Source of the DNA: an uncultured Collinsella sp.
GTDB taxonomy: Bacteria > Actinomycetota > Coriobacteriia > Coriobacteriales > Coriobacteriaceae
NCBI GenBank assembly: GCA_905207425.1
Contig: CAJLLB010000026.1
Location: 1-17,572, forward strand
DNA: 17,572 bases
Reading direction: 5' to 3'
A program made the translations under genes and the position numbers. Position 1 is the first letter of the stretch, and each line of letters begins with the position of its first letter. The notes under the pieces are model-generated. The model was not told where the DNA came from and did not search any database. It saw only the letters and a program-made list of their open reading frames with translations. This document shows, piece by piece, positions 6,947 through 16,142 of the stretch.

Positions 6947-7807
6947 CTAGCGAGTTGGCTGGTAGCGGGGGCAGTAGCTGATGGCGATGGCGTCGACGCC
7001 TACATGGGTGGCGATGGTGCAGCCGATGGGGCCGGTGCCGGCGTCTACGTAATCCTGGCCCGCGAGTGCCTCGTTGACAAGCTCCTGCTCCTCGGCGGCG
7101 CCGGTCGTGAGCACGCGCACGCTGGAGCCCGGATGCTCGGCCAAAAATGCGAGGCAATCGGCCATGGTGTTGGCAACGATGCGCTTGGCACCGCGGCCCT
7201 TTTTGATGGCCTTGATCTCGCCCGATTTCCACTCCGGCGAAACGGCCAGGCGAATGTTGAGCATTTGCGTGAGCTGGCCGGCGAGCTTGGGCGCGCGGCC
7301 GTTCTTAACGAGGTTCTCGAGCGTGCGGGGAATCAGCAGCAGGTGGGCGTCGGGCAGGGTTGCGCGGATCTGCGCCTCGGTCTCGTCCAGGCTGCGGCCG
7401 TCCTCGCGCATGGCCAGCGCGTACTCCACCAGCAGGCCCTCGGCGCCCGAGCCGGTGCGCGAGTCGATGCAGCGCACGTCGAGCTCGTGCGTTTCGGCCG
7501 TCAGGCTGGCGTTGGCATAGCAGGCGGACCACTCGCTGCACAGCGAGATAAAGATGGCGCTGTCGTGGCCGTCGGCGAGCACGCGATCAAAGAGCGCCTT
7601 GAACTCACCGGCGCTCGGCTGCGAGGTGTGCGGTAGCTGCTCGGAGCCTGCCATGCGGGCGACGTACTCCTCGGCGGTGATCTGCACCTGGTCGAGCAGG
7701 TCCTCACCTTCGATAATTACATGCAGCGGAATCACGTAAATGCCGAGCTCTTGGGCGCGGGCGGGGGAGATGTCCGACGTGGAGTCGGTTATGATGGCAA
7801 AAGACAT
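6947..7807 (-). CDS. DegV family fatty-acid-binding protein
   Basis: The 286-aa product begins MSFAIITDSTSDIS, the classic DegV opening. It retains the ligand-contacting TSQPS (61-65), followed by AGEF, and DSRTGSGAEG (115-124). DegV proteins bind a fatty acid; FakB-type members present it to the FakA kinase for activation to acyl-phosphate. No fakA gene is in the window, so a FakB role is only likely. Length is typical. The start at 7807 is preceded on its strand by AAAGGTG; a longer frame beginning at 7864 would start inside the likely promoter and adds an unrelated arginine-rich tail. It is transcribed divergently from the HAD gene. Confidence 0.93.
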   Translation of the reverse strand: MSFAIITDSTSDISPARAQELGIYVIPLHVIIEGEDLLDQVQITAEEYVARMAGSEQLPHTSQPSAGEFKALFDRVLADGHDSAIFISLCSEWSACYANASLTAETHELDVRCIDSRTGSGAEGLLVEYALAMREDGRSLDETEAQIRATLPDAHLLLIPRTLENLVKNGRAPKLAGQLTQMLNIRLAVSPEWKSGEIKAIKKGRGAKRIVANTMADCLAFLAEHPGSSVRVLTTGAAEEQELVNEALAGQDYVDAGTGPIGCTIATHVGVDAIAISYCPRYQPTR

Positions 7808-7863
7808 AATTGCACCTTTCGTTGGGGCGCTTGCGCGCCGCCTTCTGAGAGCAAAGTGCGACA

Positions 7864-7892
7864 AGTATAGTGGAGTCGTTCCACATTGCCAG
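7864..7892 (-). promoter_or_regulatory. Probable degV promoter
   Basis: On the minus strand, CTGGCA (7887-7892) and TATACT (7864-7869) are separated by 17 bp, a good match to a housekeeping sigma promoter. Transcription would start near 7857, about 50 nt before the degV start codon. Confidence 0.5.
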
Positions 7893-7899
7893 CTTTATT

Positions 7900-7915
7900 T
7901 GTTGAATAGTCAACA
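7900..7915. promoter_or_regulatory. Short dyad between divergent genes
   Basis: TGTTGA (7900-7905) and TCAACA (7910-7915) form a perfect 6-bp inverted repeat around ATAG, just upstream of the degV -35 box and about 50 bp before the HAD start codon. Position and size suit a dimeric repressor or activator controlling one or both genes. No regulator gene is adjacent. Confidence 0.35.
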
Positions 7916-7963
7916 GTTTGAAGTGTAAGTGTGGAAATCACCAACTGGGGAAGAGGGATGCCG

Positions 7964-8626
7964 ATGGAGGCGCTGGAGATATGCAGACGGCCGATTGTGC
8001 TGTTCGATTTTGACGGCACGGTGGCAGATACGGGCCGGGCGGTGATGATCTCGACGCGCAAGACGCTGGCTGCGCGCGGGTTTTCTGAGGCGCAGATGGG
8101 TGACCTGCGCCGCATGATTGGGCCGCCCCTGTGGAAGAGCTTTCACGACTTTTACGGCTTTACGCGCGAGGAGTCGCTTGTGGTGGCCGACGAGTACCGT
8201 GCCTTTTTTGACGAGCTGGGACCGGAAGAGTACCCCGTGTTCGATGGGGTCCCCGAGCTGCTGGATGGGTTGGCCGCCCAGGGCAAGCGTATGGCCGTGG
8301 CGACGTCTCGCATGGAGGCGAAGTGCATCGATATGGTTCATGAGCTGGGGCTTTGCCAGTTCGAAGCTGTGGTTGGCATGAATCCGCCGCAGGGACGCGA
8401 GACCAAGGCCGATTCGGTTCGCGATACCCTGGCGGCGCTCGGCGCGACGGCCGACGATGCCGTGATGATCGGCGATCGCTTTAACGATGTGGAGGGCGCG
8501 CACGCGATGGGCGTGCCGTGCATCGGCATCTATTCGGGCGCGGCAGCGCCGGGGGAGCACGAGGCCGCGGGCGCCGATGCGGTGGTGCACTCGGTGGCCG
8601 AGCTTGCTAAACTTTTCGCTATCTAA
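7964..8626 (+). CDS. HAD-superfamily phosphatase, phosphoglycolate phosphatase-like
   Basis: The 220-aa soluble protein has all four HAD motifs: FDFDGTV with nucleophile Asp15 and acid Asp17, ATSR with Ser115, the lysine of ETKAD (Lys148), and MIGDRFND with Asp171 and Asp175. The helical cap between motifs I and II (about 25-90) places it with Gph/PpaX-type enzymes that hydrolyse small phosphate esters; the real substrate cannot be predicted. GAAGAGGG (7950-7957) favours the ATG at 7964. An ATG at 7958 and a GTG at 7931 are in-frame alternatives adding 2 and 11 residues. It is divergent from degV and followed 55 bp later by a dipeptidase with its own strong ribosome binding site. Confidence 0.9.
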   Translation: MEALEICRRPIVLFDFDGTVADTGRAVMISTRKTLAARGFSEAQMGDLRRMIGPPLWKSFHDFYGFTREESLVVADEYRAFFDELGPEEYPVFDGVPELLDGLAAQGKRMAVATSRMEAKCIDMVHELGLCQFEAVVGMNPPQGRETKADSVRDTLAALGATADDAVMIGDRFNDVEGAHAMGVPCIGIYSGAAAPGEHEAAGADAVVHSVAELAKLFAI

Positions 8627-8681
8627 TAGACATAATGTGAGGGGCGGGCGTACCCGTCGCTCATTGGTAAGGAGGTCGTTC

Positions 8682-10118
8682 ATGAATCAGGTGGAGCAGA
8701 GCGTTGCCGAGTATGTCGACGAGGTCTGGGAGGATGTCGTTGCCGATATCGAACAACTGGTGAGCTATCCGTCCGTGGCCGTTGCTGCCGATGCGGAGCC
8801 CGGTGCGCCGTTTGGCCGCCCGGTCCGTGACGCGCTCGATTGCGCGCTCGGCATTGCGCAAAAGCTCGGCTATCAGACGAGCGACGACGGGGGCTATGTG
8901 GGAATCGCCGATATCCCGGGTCGCGGCGACAAGCAGCTCGCGACTATCTGCCACGTGGACGTGGTTCCCGCTGGCCCCGGTTGGAACACCGACCCGTTTG
9001 CGATGGAGCGCCGCGAGGGCTGGCTGCTCGGTCGCGGCGTGATTGACGACAAGGGTCCGGCGGTGCTGTCGCTCTACGCCGGCGCTTATCTGCTCAAGCA
9101 CGGCATTACCCCGCGCTATGCTTTCCGCGCGCTGCTGGGCTGCGATGAGGAAGTGGGCATGTCCGACGTTCACCATTATCTGGAGAACCACGCAGACCCC
9201 GACTTTTTGTTTACGCCCGATACCGAGTTCCCGGTCTGCAATGCCGAGAAGGGCCAGTTTGGGGCGACGTTCGTGAGCTCCAAGATCGACGGCGGGCGCA
9301 TCGTGTCGTGGAGCGGCGCCGAGGCGAGCAATGCCATTCCGTCGCAGTCCATCTGCGAGCTCGCGATTGCCGCCGATGAGCTGCCGGCGCCGGTCGAGAA
9401 CGCCGATCGCCTTGAGATCACGACACTCGATAACGGGCATGCGCAGATTTTTGCCCACGGCATTGGCGGTCATGCCTCGATGCCTGAGGGCACTATCAAC
9501 GCTGTCGGCCTGATCGTGGCGTATCTGCGCGAGGCCGAGGACGCGTTTGGCGCCCGTGACAAGCGCCTGTTGACGCCCGCCGAGCACGAGTTTGTCAAGT
9601 TTTTGGCCTTTGTGCATGCGGACGCCTATGGCCGCGGCCTGGGTATCGATGCGACGAGTCCGGCGTTTGGCCCGCTTACCTGCAACGCTGGCGTCATCCG
9701 CGTGGCGGATGGCCATATCGAGCAGGTCATCGACGTGCGCTTCCCCGACAGCACGAGTGCCGATACCATCCGCGAGCAGCTCGATCCGCTCGTGGGCCGT
9801 TTCGGCGTGACGTGCCAGCTGGGTCGCGCGAAGGTGCCGTTCTCGGTCTCTGCCGATGATCCGGCCGTGAAGGCGCTTATCGATACCTATAACGAGTTCA
9901 CCGGCAAGCATGCTGAACCCTTTGCCATGGGCGGCGGCACGTACGCGCGCAACTTTGCCCGCGCCGTCTCGTTTGGCCCCGAGGAGACCGGCCTGGAGCT
10001 GCCCTCGTGGGGCGGCCAGATGCACGGCCCCAACGAGTGCGCCAACGAGGAACAGCTCAAGCAGGCGCTCAAGATCTATATTGTTGCGATCCTCCGTTTG
10101 AATGAATTAGAGCTTTAA
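8682..10118 (+). CDS. M20 family dipeptidase, PepV/Sapep-like
   Basis: The 478-aa protein is a di-zinc aminoacyl-dipeptidase of peptidase family M20. Metal and catalytic positions are visible in order: ICHVDVVP (His91, Asp93), GRGVIDDKG (Asp122), CDEEVG (Glu156 as general base, Glu157), TPDTEFP (Asp180) and QMHGPNE (His448). The lid/dimerisation insert lies between about 190 and 370. FAMGGGTYARNF is characteristic of the PepV branch, which cleaves a wide range of dipeptides in the cytoplasm. The start at 8682 has a near-perfect AAGGAGGT (8669-8676). An in-frame ATG at 8487 would overlap the HAD gene and was rejected. Transcription probably ends at the palindromic repeat 20 nt after the stop. 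Confidence 0.95.
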   Translation: MNQVEQSVAEYVDEVWEDVVADIEQLVSYPSVAVAADAEPGAPFGRPVRDALDCALGIAQKLGYQTSDDGGYVGIADIPGRGDKQLATICHVDVVPAGPGWNTDPFAMERREGWLLGRGVIDDKGPAVLSLYAGAYLLKHGITPRYAFRALLGCDEEVGMSDVHHYLENHADPDFLFTPDTEFPVCNAEKGQFGATFVSSKIDGGRIVSWSGAEASNAIPSQSICELAIAADELPAPVENADRLEITTLDNGHAQIFAHGIGGHASMPEGTINAVGLIVAYLREAEDAFGARDKRLLTPAEHEFVKFLAFVHADAYGRGLGIDATSPAFGPLTCNAGVIRVADGHIEQVIDVRFPDSTSADTIREQLDPLVGRFGVTCQLGRAKVPFSVSADDPAVKALIDTYNEFTGKHAEPFAMGGGTYARNFARAVSFGPEETGLELPSWGGQMHGPNECANEEQLKQALKIYIVAILRLNELEL

Positions 10119-10140
10119 GGTCTCGCGGTTTCCCAATCTA

Positions 10141-10218
10141 AGTTGCGGTGGAATAGTTCCTAGAATGGGCCATTTGATGGCCAAGCAGGAACTATTTCAC
10201 CGCAACTTTGTTTTTATT
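10141..10218 (+). terminator. Dispersed palindromic repeat, copy 3, acting as terminator
   Basis: AGTTGCGGTGGAATAGTTCC (10141-10160) pairs with GGAACTATTTCACCGCAACT (10188-10207) over 20 bp with the same single G-T wobble as copies 1 and 2. An inner stem, GGCCAT (10168-10173)/ATGGCC (10177-10182), has a 3-nt loop unlike that of the other copies. TTTGTTTTTATT follows, so this copy looks like a working terminator for the dipeptidase gene. Confidence 0.75.
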
Positions 10219-10412
10219 GGTGTAAAAGGCGGGTCATGCTTGGTGGCGGGTTTGTTATTCGTTTGTAAAGGCCGTGCTGCGCTTGCGGTAAGGGTCTATC
10301 AAATGCCCGTAAGAAACCGTAGTTGGCGCGGACGCTGCCCGGTCGGGGCCGTATCTTTCCAAACAGCAAAGCGGGTGGGGTGCCCGCGAGTCGCATGTAT
10401 GAAAGGAAGATC

Positions 10413-11351
10413 ATGCTCGATCAGGCTTATTCTCGTCGTCAGTTCCTCGGCCTCGCTGGTGGTTTTGCCAGCATCGTCGGTCTCGGTCTCGTTGGTTGCG
10501 GCGGCTCCGGCGCATCCGATGCCGCCGACAAGGGTAGCGCCGCTGCTGCCGAGTCCGTCTCCGGCGAGGTGACTTACGACGGTGCCTCTTCGTTCCAGGC
10601 TCTCGTCGAGGCCGCTGCCGAGAAGTTCATGGACGCCAACCCCGATGTCTCCGTCTCCGGCTCGGGTAACGGTTCGGGCAAGGGCCTGACCGCTGTTGCC
10701 GCCGGCACCGTCACCATCGGCAACTCCGACGTCTTCGCCGAGACCAAGCTCGAGGCCGACCAGGTCAAGAACCTCGTCGACCACGAGGTTGCCGTCGTGG
10801 GCATGGGCCCCGTCGTTTCCAAGAACGTGACGGTCGACGACCTGTCCCTCGAGCAGCTCAAGGGCATCTTCTCCGGCCAGATCACCAACTGGAAGGAGGT
10901 CGGCGGCGACGACGCCAAGATCGTCGTTCTCAACCGCAAGGCTGGCTCTGGCACCCGTGCCACCTTCGAGGCCGCCGTTTTTGGCGACGAGGCCGTCGAC
11001 TTTAAGGGCGACGCCGAACTCGACAAGTCCGGCGATGTCCAGACTCAGATGGGCAGTACCGACAACGCCATCTCCTACCTCGACTTCTCGCACTTTGATG
11101 ACTCCAAGTTCAACGCCATCAAGGTCGAGGGCGTCGAGCCCAAGAGCAAGAATGTCACCGACGACTCCTTCAAGATCTGGGCTACCGAGCACATGTACTG
11201 CGCTAAGGATGCCGACGAGGCCACCAAGGCCTTCCTGGAGTTCATGCTTTCCGATGACGTCCAGGGCAAGCTCGTCGAGGAGCAGGGCTTTATCCCCGTC
11301 TCTGCCATGAAGGTCGTCAAGGACGCCAGCGGCAAGGTCTCCGCTAAATAA
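10413..11351 (+). CDS. pstS: Phosphate-binding lipoprotein of the Pst ABC transporter
   Basis: The 312-aa product captures phosphate outside the cell for the PstCAB transporter. The N-terminus holds a twin-arginine-like motif SRRQFLG (7-13), a hydrophobic stretch, and a lipobox LVGC with Cys29 as the lipidation site. The mature part has the phosphate-loop motifs GSGNGSGKGL and AGSGTRATFE of the PstS family. The ATG at 10413 follows AAAGGAAG (10402-10409) and gives a normal signal peptide; an in-frame ATG at 10323 would bury it. It is the first gene of pstSCAB, 24 nt before pstC. The 195-bp region after the upstream terminator must hold the promoter, but no Pho-box or clear -35/-10 pair was recognised. 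Confidence 0.95.
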   Translation: MLDQAYSRRQFLGLAGGFASIVGLGLVGCGGSGASDAADKGSAAAAESVSGEVTYDGASSFQALVEAAAEKFMDANPDVSVSGSGNGSGKGLTAVAAGTVTIGNSDVFAETKLEADQVKNLVDHEVAVVGMGPVVSKNVTVDDLSLEQLKGIFSGQITNWKEVGGDDAKIVVLNRKAGSGTRATFEAAVFGDEAVDFKGDAELDKSGDVQTQMGSTDNAISYLDFSHFDDSKFNAIKVEGVEPKSKNVTDDSFKIWATEHMYCAKDADEATKAFLEFMLSDDVQGKLVEEQGFIPVSAMKVVKDASGKVSAK

Positions 11352-11375
11352 GTAATCGCCCCGGAAAGGTTTGCA

Positions 11376-12284
11376 ATGGCAAAACAGCTGCCAAAGCGCG
11401 ACCTTGAGAACGTGGGCCTGGGCGTCACGGGCGCGTGCGTTGCGCTCGTGACGCTTGTCGTTGCCGCGCTCATCTTTATGGTCGCCCAAAAGGGCCTCTC
11501 GGCTTTTCTCAAGGACGGCGTTTCGGTCGTCGAGTTCTTCACCGGCACCAAGTGGGACCTGGCCAACACAGCCGAAAGCGGCCTGCCCTACACCGGCGCC
11601 CTGCCCCTGATTGTCACCTCGTTTGCGGTCATGGTGCTCTCCACGCTCATCGCGCTGCCCATCGCCATCGGCTCTGCCATCTTTGCGGTCGAGATTAGCC
11701 CTAAGTTTGGCTCTAAGATCTTTCAGCCGCTCATTGAGCTTTTGACCGGCATCCCCTCGGTCGTCTTTGGCCTGATCGGTTTTCACGTGGTCGTCGGTCT
11801 TATGAAGAGCGTTTTCCACGTGAGCACGGGCCTGGGCATCTTGCCCGGCGCCATCGTGCTGGCCGTCATGATCCTGCCGACCATGACCACGCTTTCGGTC
11901 GATGGCCTGCGCGCCGTGCCCGACAGCTACCGACAGGGCTCGCTCGCGCTGGGCTATACCCGCTGGCAGACCATCTGGCACGTGGTGCTCAAGAGCGCCA
12001 TGCCGTCGCTCATGACCGCGGTCATCCTTGGCATGACCCGCGCCTTTGGCGAGACGCTCGCCGTGCGCATGGTCATCGGCGGTATCGAGGCCATGCCGAC
12101 GTCGCTGCTGTCGCCGGCGTCCACCATCACCACCACGCTCACCACGTCTATGGCGGTCTATGCCGAGGGCTCGGCCCAGGACGATGTTCTGTGGGCGCTC
12201 GGTCTGCTGCTGATGGGCATGAGTCTCATCTTCATCCTGATCATCCACCTTATCGGCCGCAAGGGGGCGAAGGCTCGTGGCTAG
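11376..12284 (+). CDS. pstC: Phosphate ABC transporter permease PstC
   Basis: The 302-aa membrane protein has a hydrophobic first segment at about 14-38 and further helices through the chain, consistent with six spans. The permease loop that docks with the ATPase is visible as DGLRAVPDSYRQGSLALG followed by TRWQTIW. ELLTGIPSVVFGLIG is a typical PstC stretch. It pairs with PstA to form the phosphate channel. The start follows GGAAAGG (11363-11369). Its end overlaps the GTG start of pstA by 8 nt, which implies translational coupling. Confidence 0.95.
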   Translation: MAKQLPKRDLENVGLGVTGACVALVTLVVAALIFMVAQKGLSAFLKDGVSVVEFFTGTKWDLANTAESGLPYTGALPLIVTSFAVMVLSTLIALPIAIGSAIFAVEISPKFGSKIFQPLIELLTGIPSVVFGLIGFHVVVGLMKSVFHVSTGLGILPGAIVLAVMILPTMTTLSVDGLRAVPDSYRQGSLALGYTRWQTIWHVVLKSAMPSLMTAVILGMTRAFGETLAVRMVIGGIEAMPTSLLSPASTITTTLTTSMAVYAEGSAQDDVLWALGLLLMGMSLIFILIIHLIGRKGAKARG

Positions 12285-13199
12285 CACGCGTATCCACATC
12301 GACGAGGCGAGGCTCGGGCGTGTCCAAAAGCAGGACCGCTTCGCCACGGGCGTGTTGACGGCGATCGTCGCCATCGTCATGCTCATCGTCGTCTCCATGG
12401 TGGCCTATATCCTGTTCGAGGGCATCTCGACGCTGTTCCAGCCGGGCTTTCTCACGGAGCCGTCGCGCGCCAACGGAACGCAGGGCGGCGTGCTCTACCA
12501 GCTGTTCGACTCGTTCTACCTGCTGCTGATCACCCTGATCATCTCGGTGCCCATCAGCCTGGGTGGCGCGGTCTTTTTGGTTGAGTACGCACCCGACGGA
12601 CCCGTCCGCGACATTGCCTCCACCGCCATCGAGACGCTGTCCTCGCTGCCTTCCATCGTTGTCGGCATGTTCGGTTTTCTGGTGTTCTCGGTGCAGCTGG
12701 GCTGGAAGTACTCCATCATCTCCGGCGCCGTCGCGCTCACCATGTTCAATATCCCCATTCTGGTGCGCGTGATCCAGCAGGCGCTCGAGGACGTGCCGCA
12801 GGCCCAGCGCGATGCGTGCCTGGCCATGGGCCTCACCCGCTGGGAGGCCATGCTGCACATCCTGATTCCCGAGGCCATGCCCGCTATCGTGACCGGCATC
12901 GTGCTTTCGGCCGGCCGCGTCTTTGGCGAGGCCGCGGCGCTGCTCTTTACCTCGGGCATGAGCTCGCCGGTTCGCCTCAACTTCTTGAGCCTTAACCTGT
13001 CGAGCCCTACTTGCGCCTGGAACGTGTTCCGCCCCGGTGAGTCGCTCGCCGTGCATATCTACAAGATCTATGGCGAAGGCAGCCCCGAGGCCCAGCAGAT
13101 CGTTTGGGGTACCGCGGCACTGCTGATGATTTGCGTGCTGCTGTTTAACGTAATCGCCCGCATTGTGGGCAAGCAACTGGCAAGGAAGATGACGGCCGA

Positions 13200-13203
<4 letters not shown>
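12277..13203 (+). CDS. pstA: Phosphate ABC transporter permease PstA
   Basis: The 308-aa protein starts with GTG inside the end of pstC. It has a strong N-terminal helix (about 31-48), then ETLSSLPSIVVGMFGFL and the docking loop DVPQAQRDACLAMGLTRWEA, both standard for PstA. It forms the second half of the phosphate channel. AAGGGGG (12261-12267) in the pstC end could act as ribosome binding site. The ATGA junction with pstB is a 4-nt overlap, so pstC, pstA and pstB are translationally linked. Length is slightly above typical for the family because of the cytoplasmic N-terminus. Confidence 0.94.
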
Positions 13204-14072
<869 letters not shown>

Positions 14073-14090
14073 TCCGGGACATGCTTGAGG

Positions 14091-14164
14091 CCCGCGGCGG
14101 CCACGGTTGCCGCGGGACTGATTGGAGAAGCGGGTCATCTCTTGTGGGAGATGGCCCGCCTTTT
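14091..14164 (+). terminator. Double hairpin terminator of the pst operon
   Basis: CCCGCGGC (14091-14098)/GCCGCGGG (14109-14116) forms a first stem. The second stem, GCGGGTCATCTC (14130-14141)/GAGATGGCCCGC (14148-14159), has 12 pairs with one G-T wobble and a 6-nt loop, and is followed by CTTTT (14160-14164). Confidence 0.8.
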
Positions 14165-14181
14165 ACTCTGCGACCGAAACG

Positions 14182-14241
14182 ACCACCACAAAGGGGACAG
14201 GCGCCTTCGTGGTGGTTTGGGGTGGGGCTCGCTGCTATCAT
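14182..14241 (+). promoter_or_regulatory. Hairpin and possible promoter ahead of the ABC-F gene
   Basis: ACCACCAC (14182-14189) pairs perfectly with GTGGTGGT (14209-14216). AAGG (14191-14194) and CCTT (14204-14207) extend the stem around GGGGACAGG. Downstream, TATCAT (14236-14241) is a possible -10 box, without a clear -35 partner. The hairpin would then overlap or adjoin the -35 region. Confidence 0.35.
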
Positions 14242-14276
14242 GGACAACGTTGAATTTCTACGAAGGAGCAGGGCAT

Positions 14277-16136
14277 ATGGCGATTCTTTTGGGATGCGAT
14301 TCCGTCAGCCTAGAGTTTCCCACCAAGCATATTTTCGATAGCGTGACGCTCGGCGTGGGCGAGGGCGACCGCATTGGTATTGTCGGTAAAAACGGCGACG
14401 GCAAGTCGACGCTGCTGAGCGTGCTCGCTGGCACGCTGGAGCCCGACGACGGACGCGTGACGCACCGCCGCGGCACGACGATCGGTCTGCTCGGCCAAAA
14501 GGACAACCTGGTCGATACTGATACCGTGCATCATGCCGTTGTGGGCGACGCCCTCGAGTACGAGTGGGCGTCGAGCCCCCGCACGCGCCAGATCCTCGCC
14601 GGCCTCATCAGCGATGTGCCCTGGGAGGGCACGGTGGGCGAGCTTTCGGGCGGTCAGCGCCGTCGCGTGGACCTCGCGCGCTTGCTGATCGGCGATTACG
14701 ACGTGCTCATGCTCGACGAGCCCACCAACCACCTGGATATGCGCACCATCAACTGGCTCGCGCGTCACTTAAAGGCCCGCTGGCAGCGCGGCCAGGGTGC
14801 CATGCTCGTGGTCACGCACGACCGCTGGTTCTTGGACGAGGTCTGCACTAGCATGTGGGAGGTCCACGACGGCCAGGTCGATCCCTTCGAGGGCGGCTAT
14901 TCGGCATACATCCTGCAGCGCGTGGAGCGCGACCGCATGGCCGCCGTTACCGAGGAGCGCCGTCGCAACATGGCGCGCAAGGAGCTCGCGTGGCTGAGCC
15001 GCGGTGCCCAGGCTCGTTCCACCAAGCCCAAGTTTCGCGTGGATGCCGCTCGTGAGCTGATCGCCGACGTGCCGCCCGTGCGTGACGAGCTGGAGCTCAA
15101 GCGCCTGGCCGTGAGCCGCCTGGGCAAGCAGGTTATCGATGTGGTCGACGTGGACGCCGGCTATGCCGATACCGACGGCGCGCCCAAGCAGGTGCTCACC
15201 GATGTGACCTGGCTCATCGGCGCGGGCGACCGCTATGGTCTTTTGGGCGAGAACGGCGCCGGCAAGTCGACACTGCTCGACGTGATTCAGGGCAAGATCG
15301 CGCCCCTGCGCGGCCGTGTAAAGATTGGCCAGACGGTGCGCTTTGGTGTGTTGTCGCAGCAGCTCGAGGAGCTCGAGCCCTACATGGGCGACACGATCCG
15401 CGAGGTGCTCAGCCACTATAAGAAGTACTACGTCATCGACGGCAAGGAGACTTCGCCCGAGAAGCTTTGCGAGCGCCTGGGCTTTACGACGCAGCAGCTC
15501 TGGAGCCGCATCGGCGATCTTTCGGGCGGCCAGCGCCGTCGCCTGTCGCTGTTGCTGACGATTCTGGACGAGCCCAACGTGCTCATCCTGGACGAGCCGG
15601 GCAACGACCTGGATACCGACATGCTCGCGATTGTCGAGGACCTGCTGGACGGCTGGCCCGGCACGCTGATCCTGGTGACGCACGACCGCTTTTTGATGGA
15701 GCGCGTGACCGACCAGCAGTGGGCGCTGCTCGACGGCCACCTGACGCATATGCCCGGTGGCGTGGACCAGTACCTGCGCCTGTGCAACGCTACCGCCGAG
15801 GGCGAGCCCGTGGGCGCGCCGAGCGCCAAGACCGGCACGTTCGACACCGGTGCCGCGGCAGCTGCGGCCGAAAAGCCCAAGTCGAGCGGTCAGCCCAACG
15901 GCCTGTCCAACGCCGAGCGCCAGAAGCTCCGCCGCGAGGTGAGTTCGCTCGAGCGCAAGATGGAGACGCAGCGCACCCGCGTTGAGGAGGCCGAGGCAGC
16001 AATGGCCCAAGTCGATCCCACCAACTACACGGCGCTCGGCGAGCAGCAGGCAAAGATCGACGAGGCTCACGCCGCCATGGACGAGCTGGAGATGGCGTGG
16101 CTCGAGGCGAGCGAAAAGCTCGAGGGCGAGGAGTAG
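14277..16136 (+). CDS. ABC-F ATPase, Uup-like
   Basis: The 619-aa protein has two ABC ATPase domains and no membrane segment, so it is an ABC-F translation/ribosome factor rather than a transporter. Domain 1 has GKNGDGKST (37-45), LSGGQ (123-127) and DEPTNHLD (147-154). The linker covers about 210-300. Domain 2 has GENGAGKST (324-332), LSGGQ (415-419) and DEPGNDLD (439-446). A C-terminal coiled coil (about 545-615) is the Uup hallmark. Uup-type proteins are linked to ribosome and DNA-junction functions; a resistance role is not indicated. DEPGNDLD departs from the usual DEPTNDLD at the threonine. The start at 14277 follows AAGGAG (14263-14268); an upstream in-frame ATG at 14085 lies before the pst terminator. 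It is probably co-transcribed with the next gene. Confidence 0.93.
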   Translation: MAILLGCDSVSLEFPTKHIFDSVTLGVGEGDRIGIVGKNGDGKSTLLSVLAGTLEPDDGRVTHRRGTTIGLLGQKDNLVDTDTVHHAVVGDALEYEWASSPRTRQILAGLISDVPWEGTVGELSGGQRRRVDLARLLIGDYDVLMLDEPTNHLDMRTINWLARHLKARWQRGQGAMLVVTHDRWFLDEVCTSMWEVHDGQVDPFEGGYSAYILQRVERDRMAAVTEERRRNMARKELAWLSRGAQARSTKPKFRVDAARELIADVPPVRDELELKRLAVSRLGKQVIDVVDVDAGYADTDGAPKQVLTDVTWLIGAGDRYGLLGENGAGKSTLLDVIQGKIAPLRGRVKIGQTVRFGVLSQQLEELEPYMGDTIREVLSHYKKYYVIDGKETSPEKLCERLGFTTQQLWSRIGDLSGGQRRRLSLLLTILDEPNVLILDEPGNDLDTDMLAIVEDLLDGWPGTLILVTHDRFLMERVTDQQWALLDGHLTHMPGGVDQYLRLCNATAEGEPVGAPSAKTGTFDTGAAAAAAEKPKSSGQPNGLSNAERQKLRREVSSLERKMETQRTRVEEAEAAMAQVDPTNYTALGEQQAKIDEAHAAMDELEMAWLEASEKLEGEE

Positions 16137-16142
16137 ACGAGG

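Noticed and set aside
8661..10025. A 454-codon open frame on the minus strand
   Set aside because: It mirrors the M20 dipeptidase, whose metal ligands are all intact, and has no domain signature.
10219..10412. Pho-box in the pstS leader
   Set aside because: No convincing pair of direct repeats with correct spacing could be identified by eye.
10299..12398. A 699-codon open frame on the minus strand
   Set aside because: It mirrors pstS and pstC, with Asp/Gly/His-rich low-complexity sequence and no motif.
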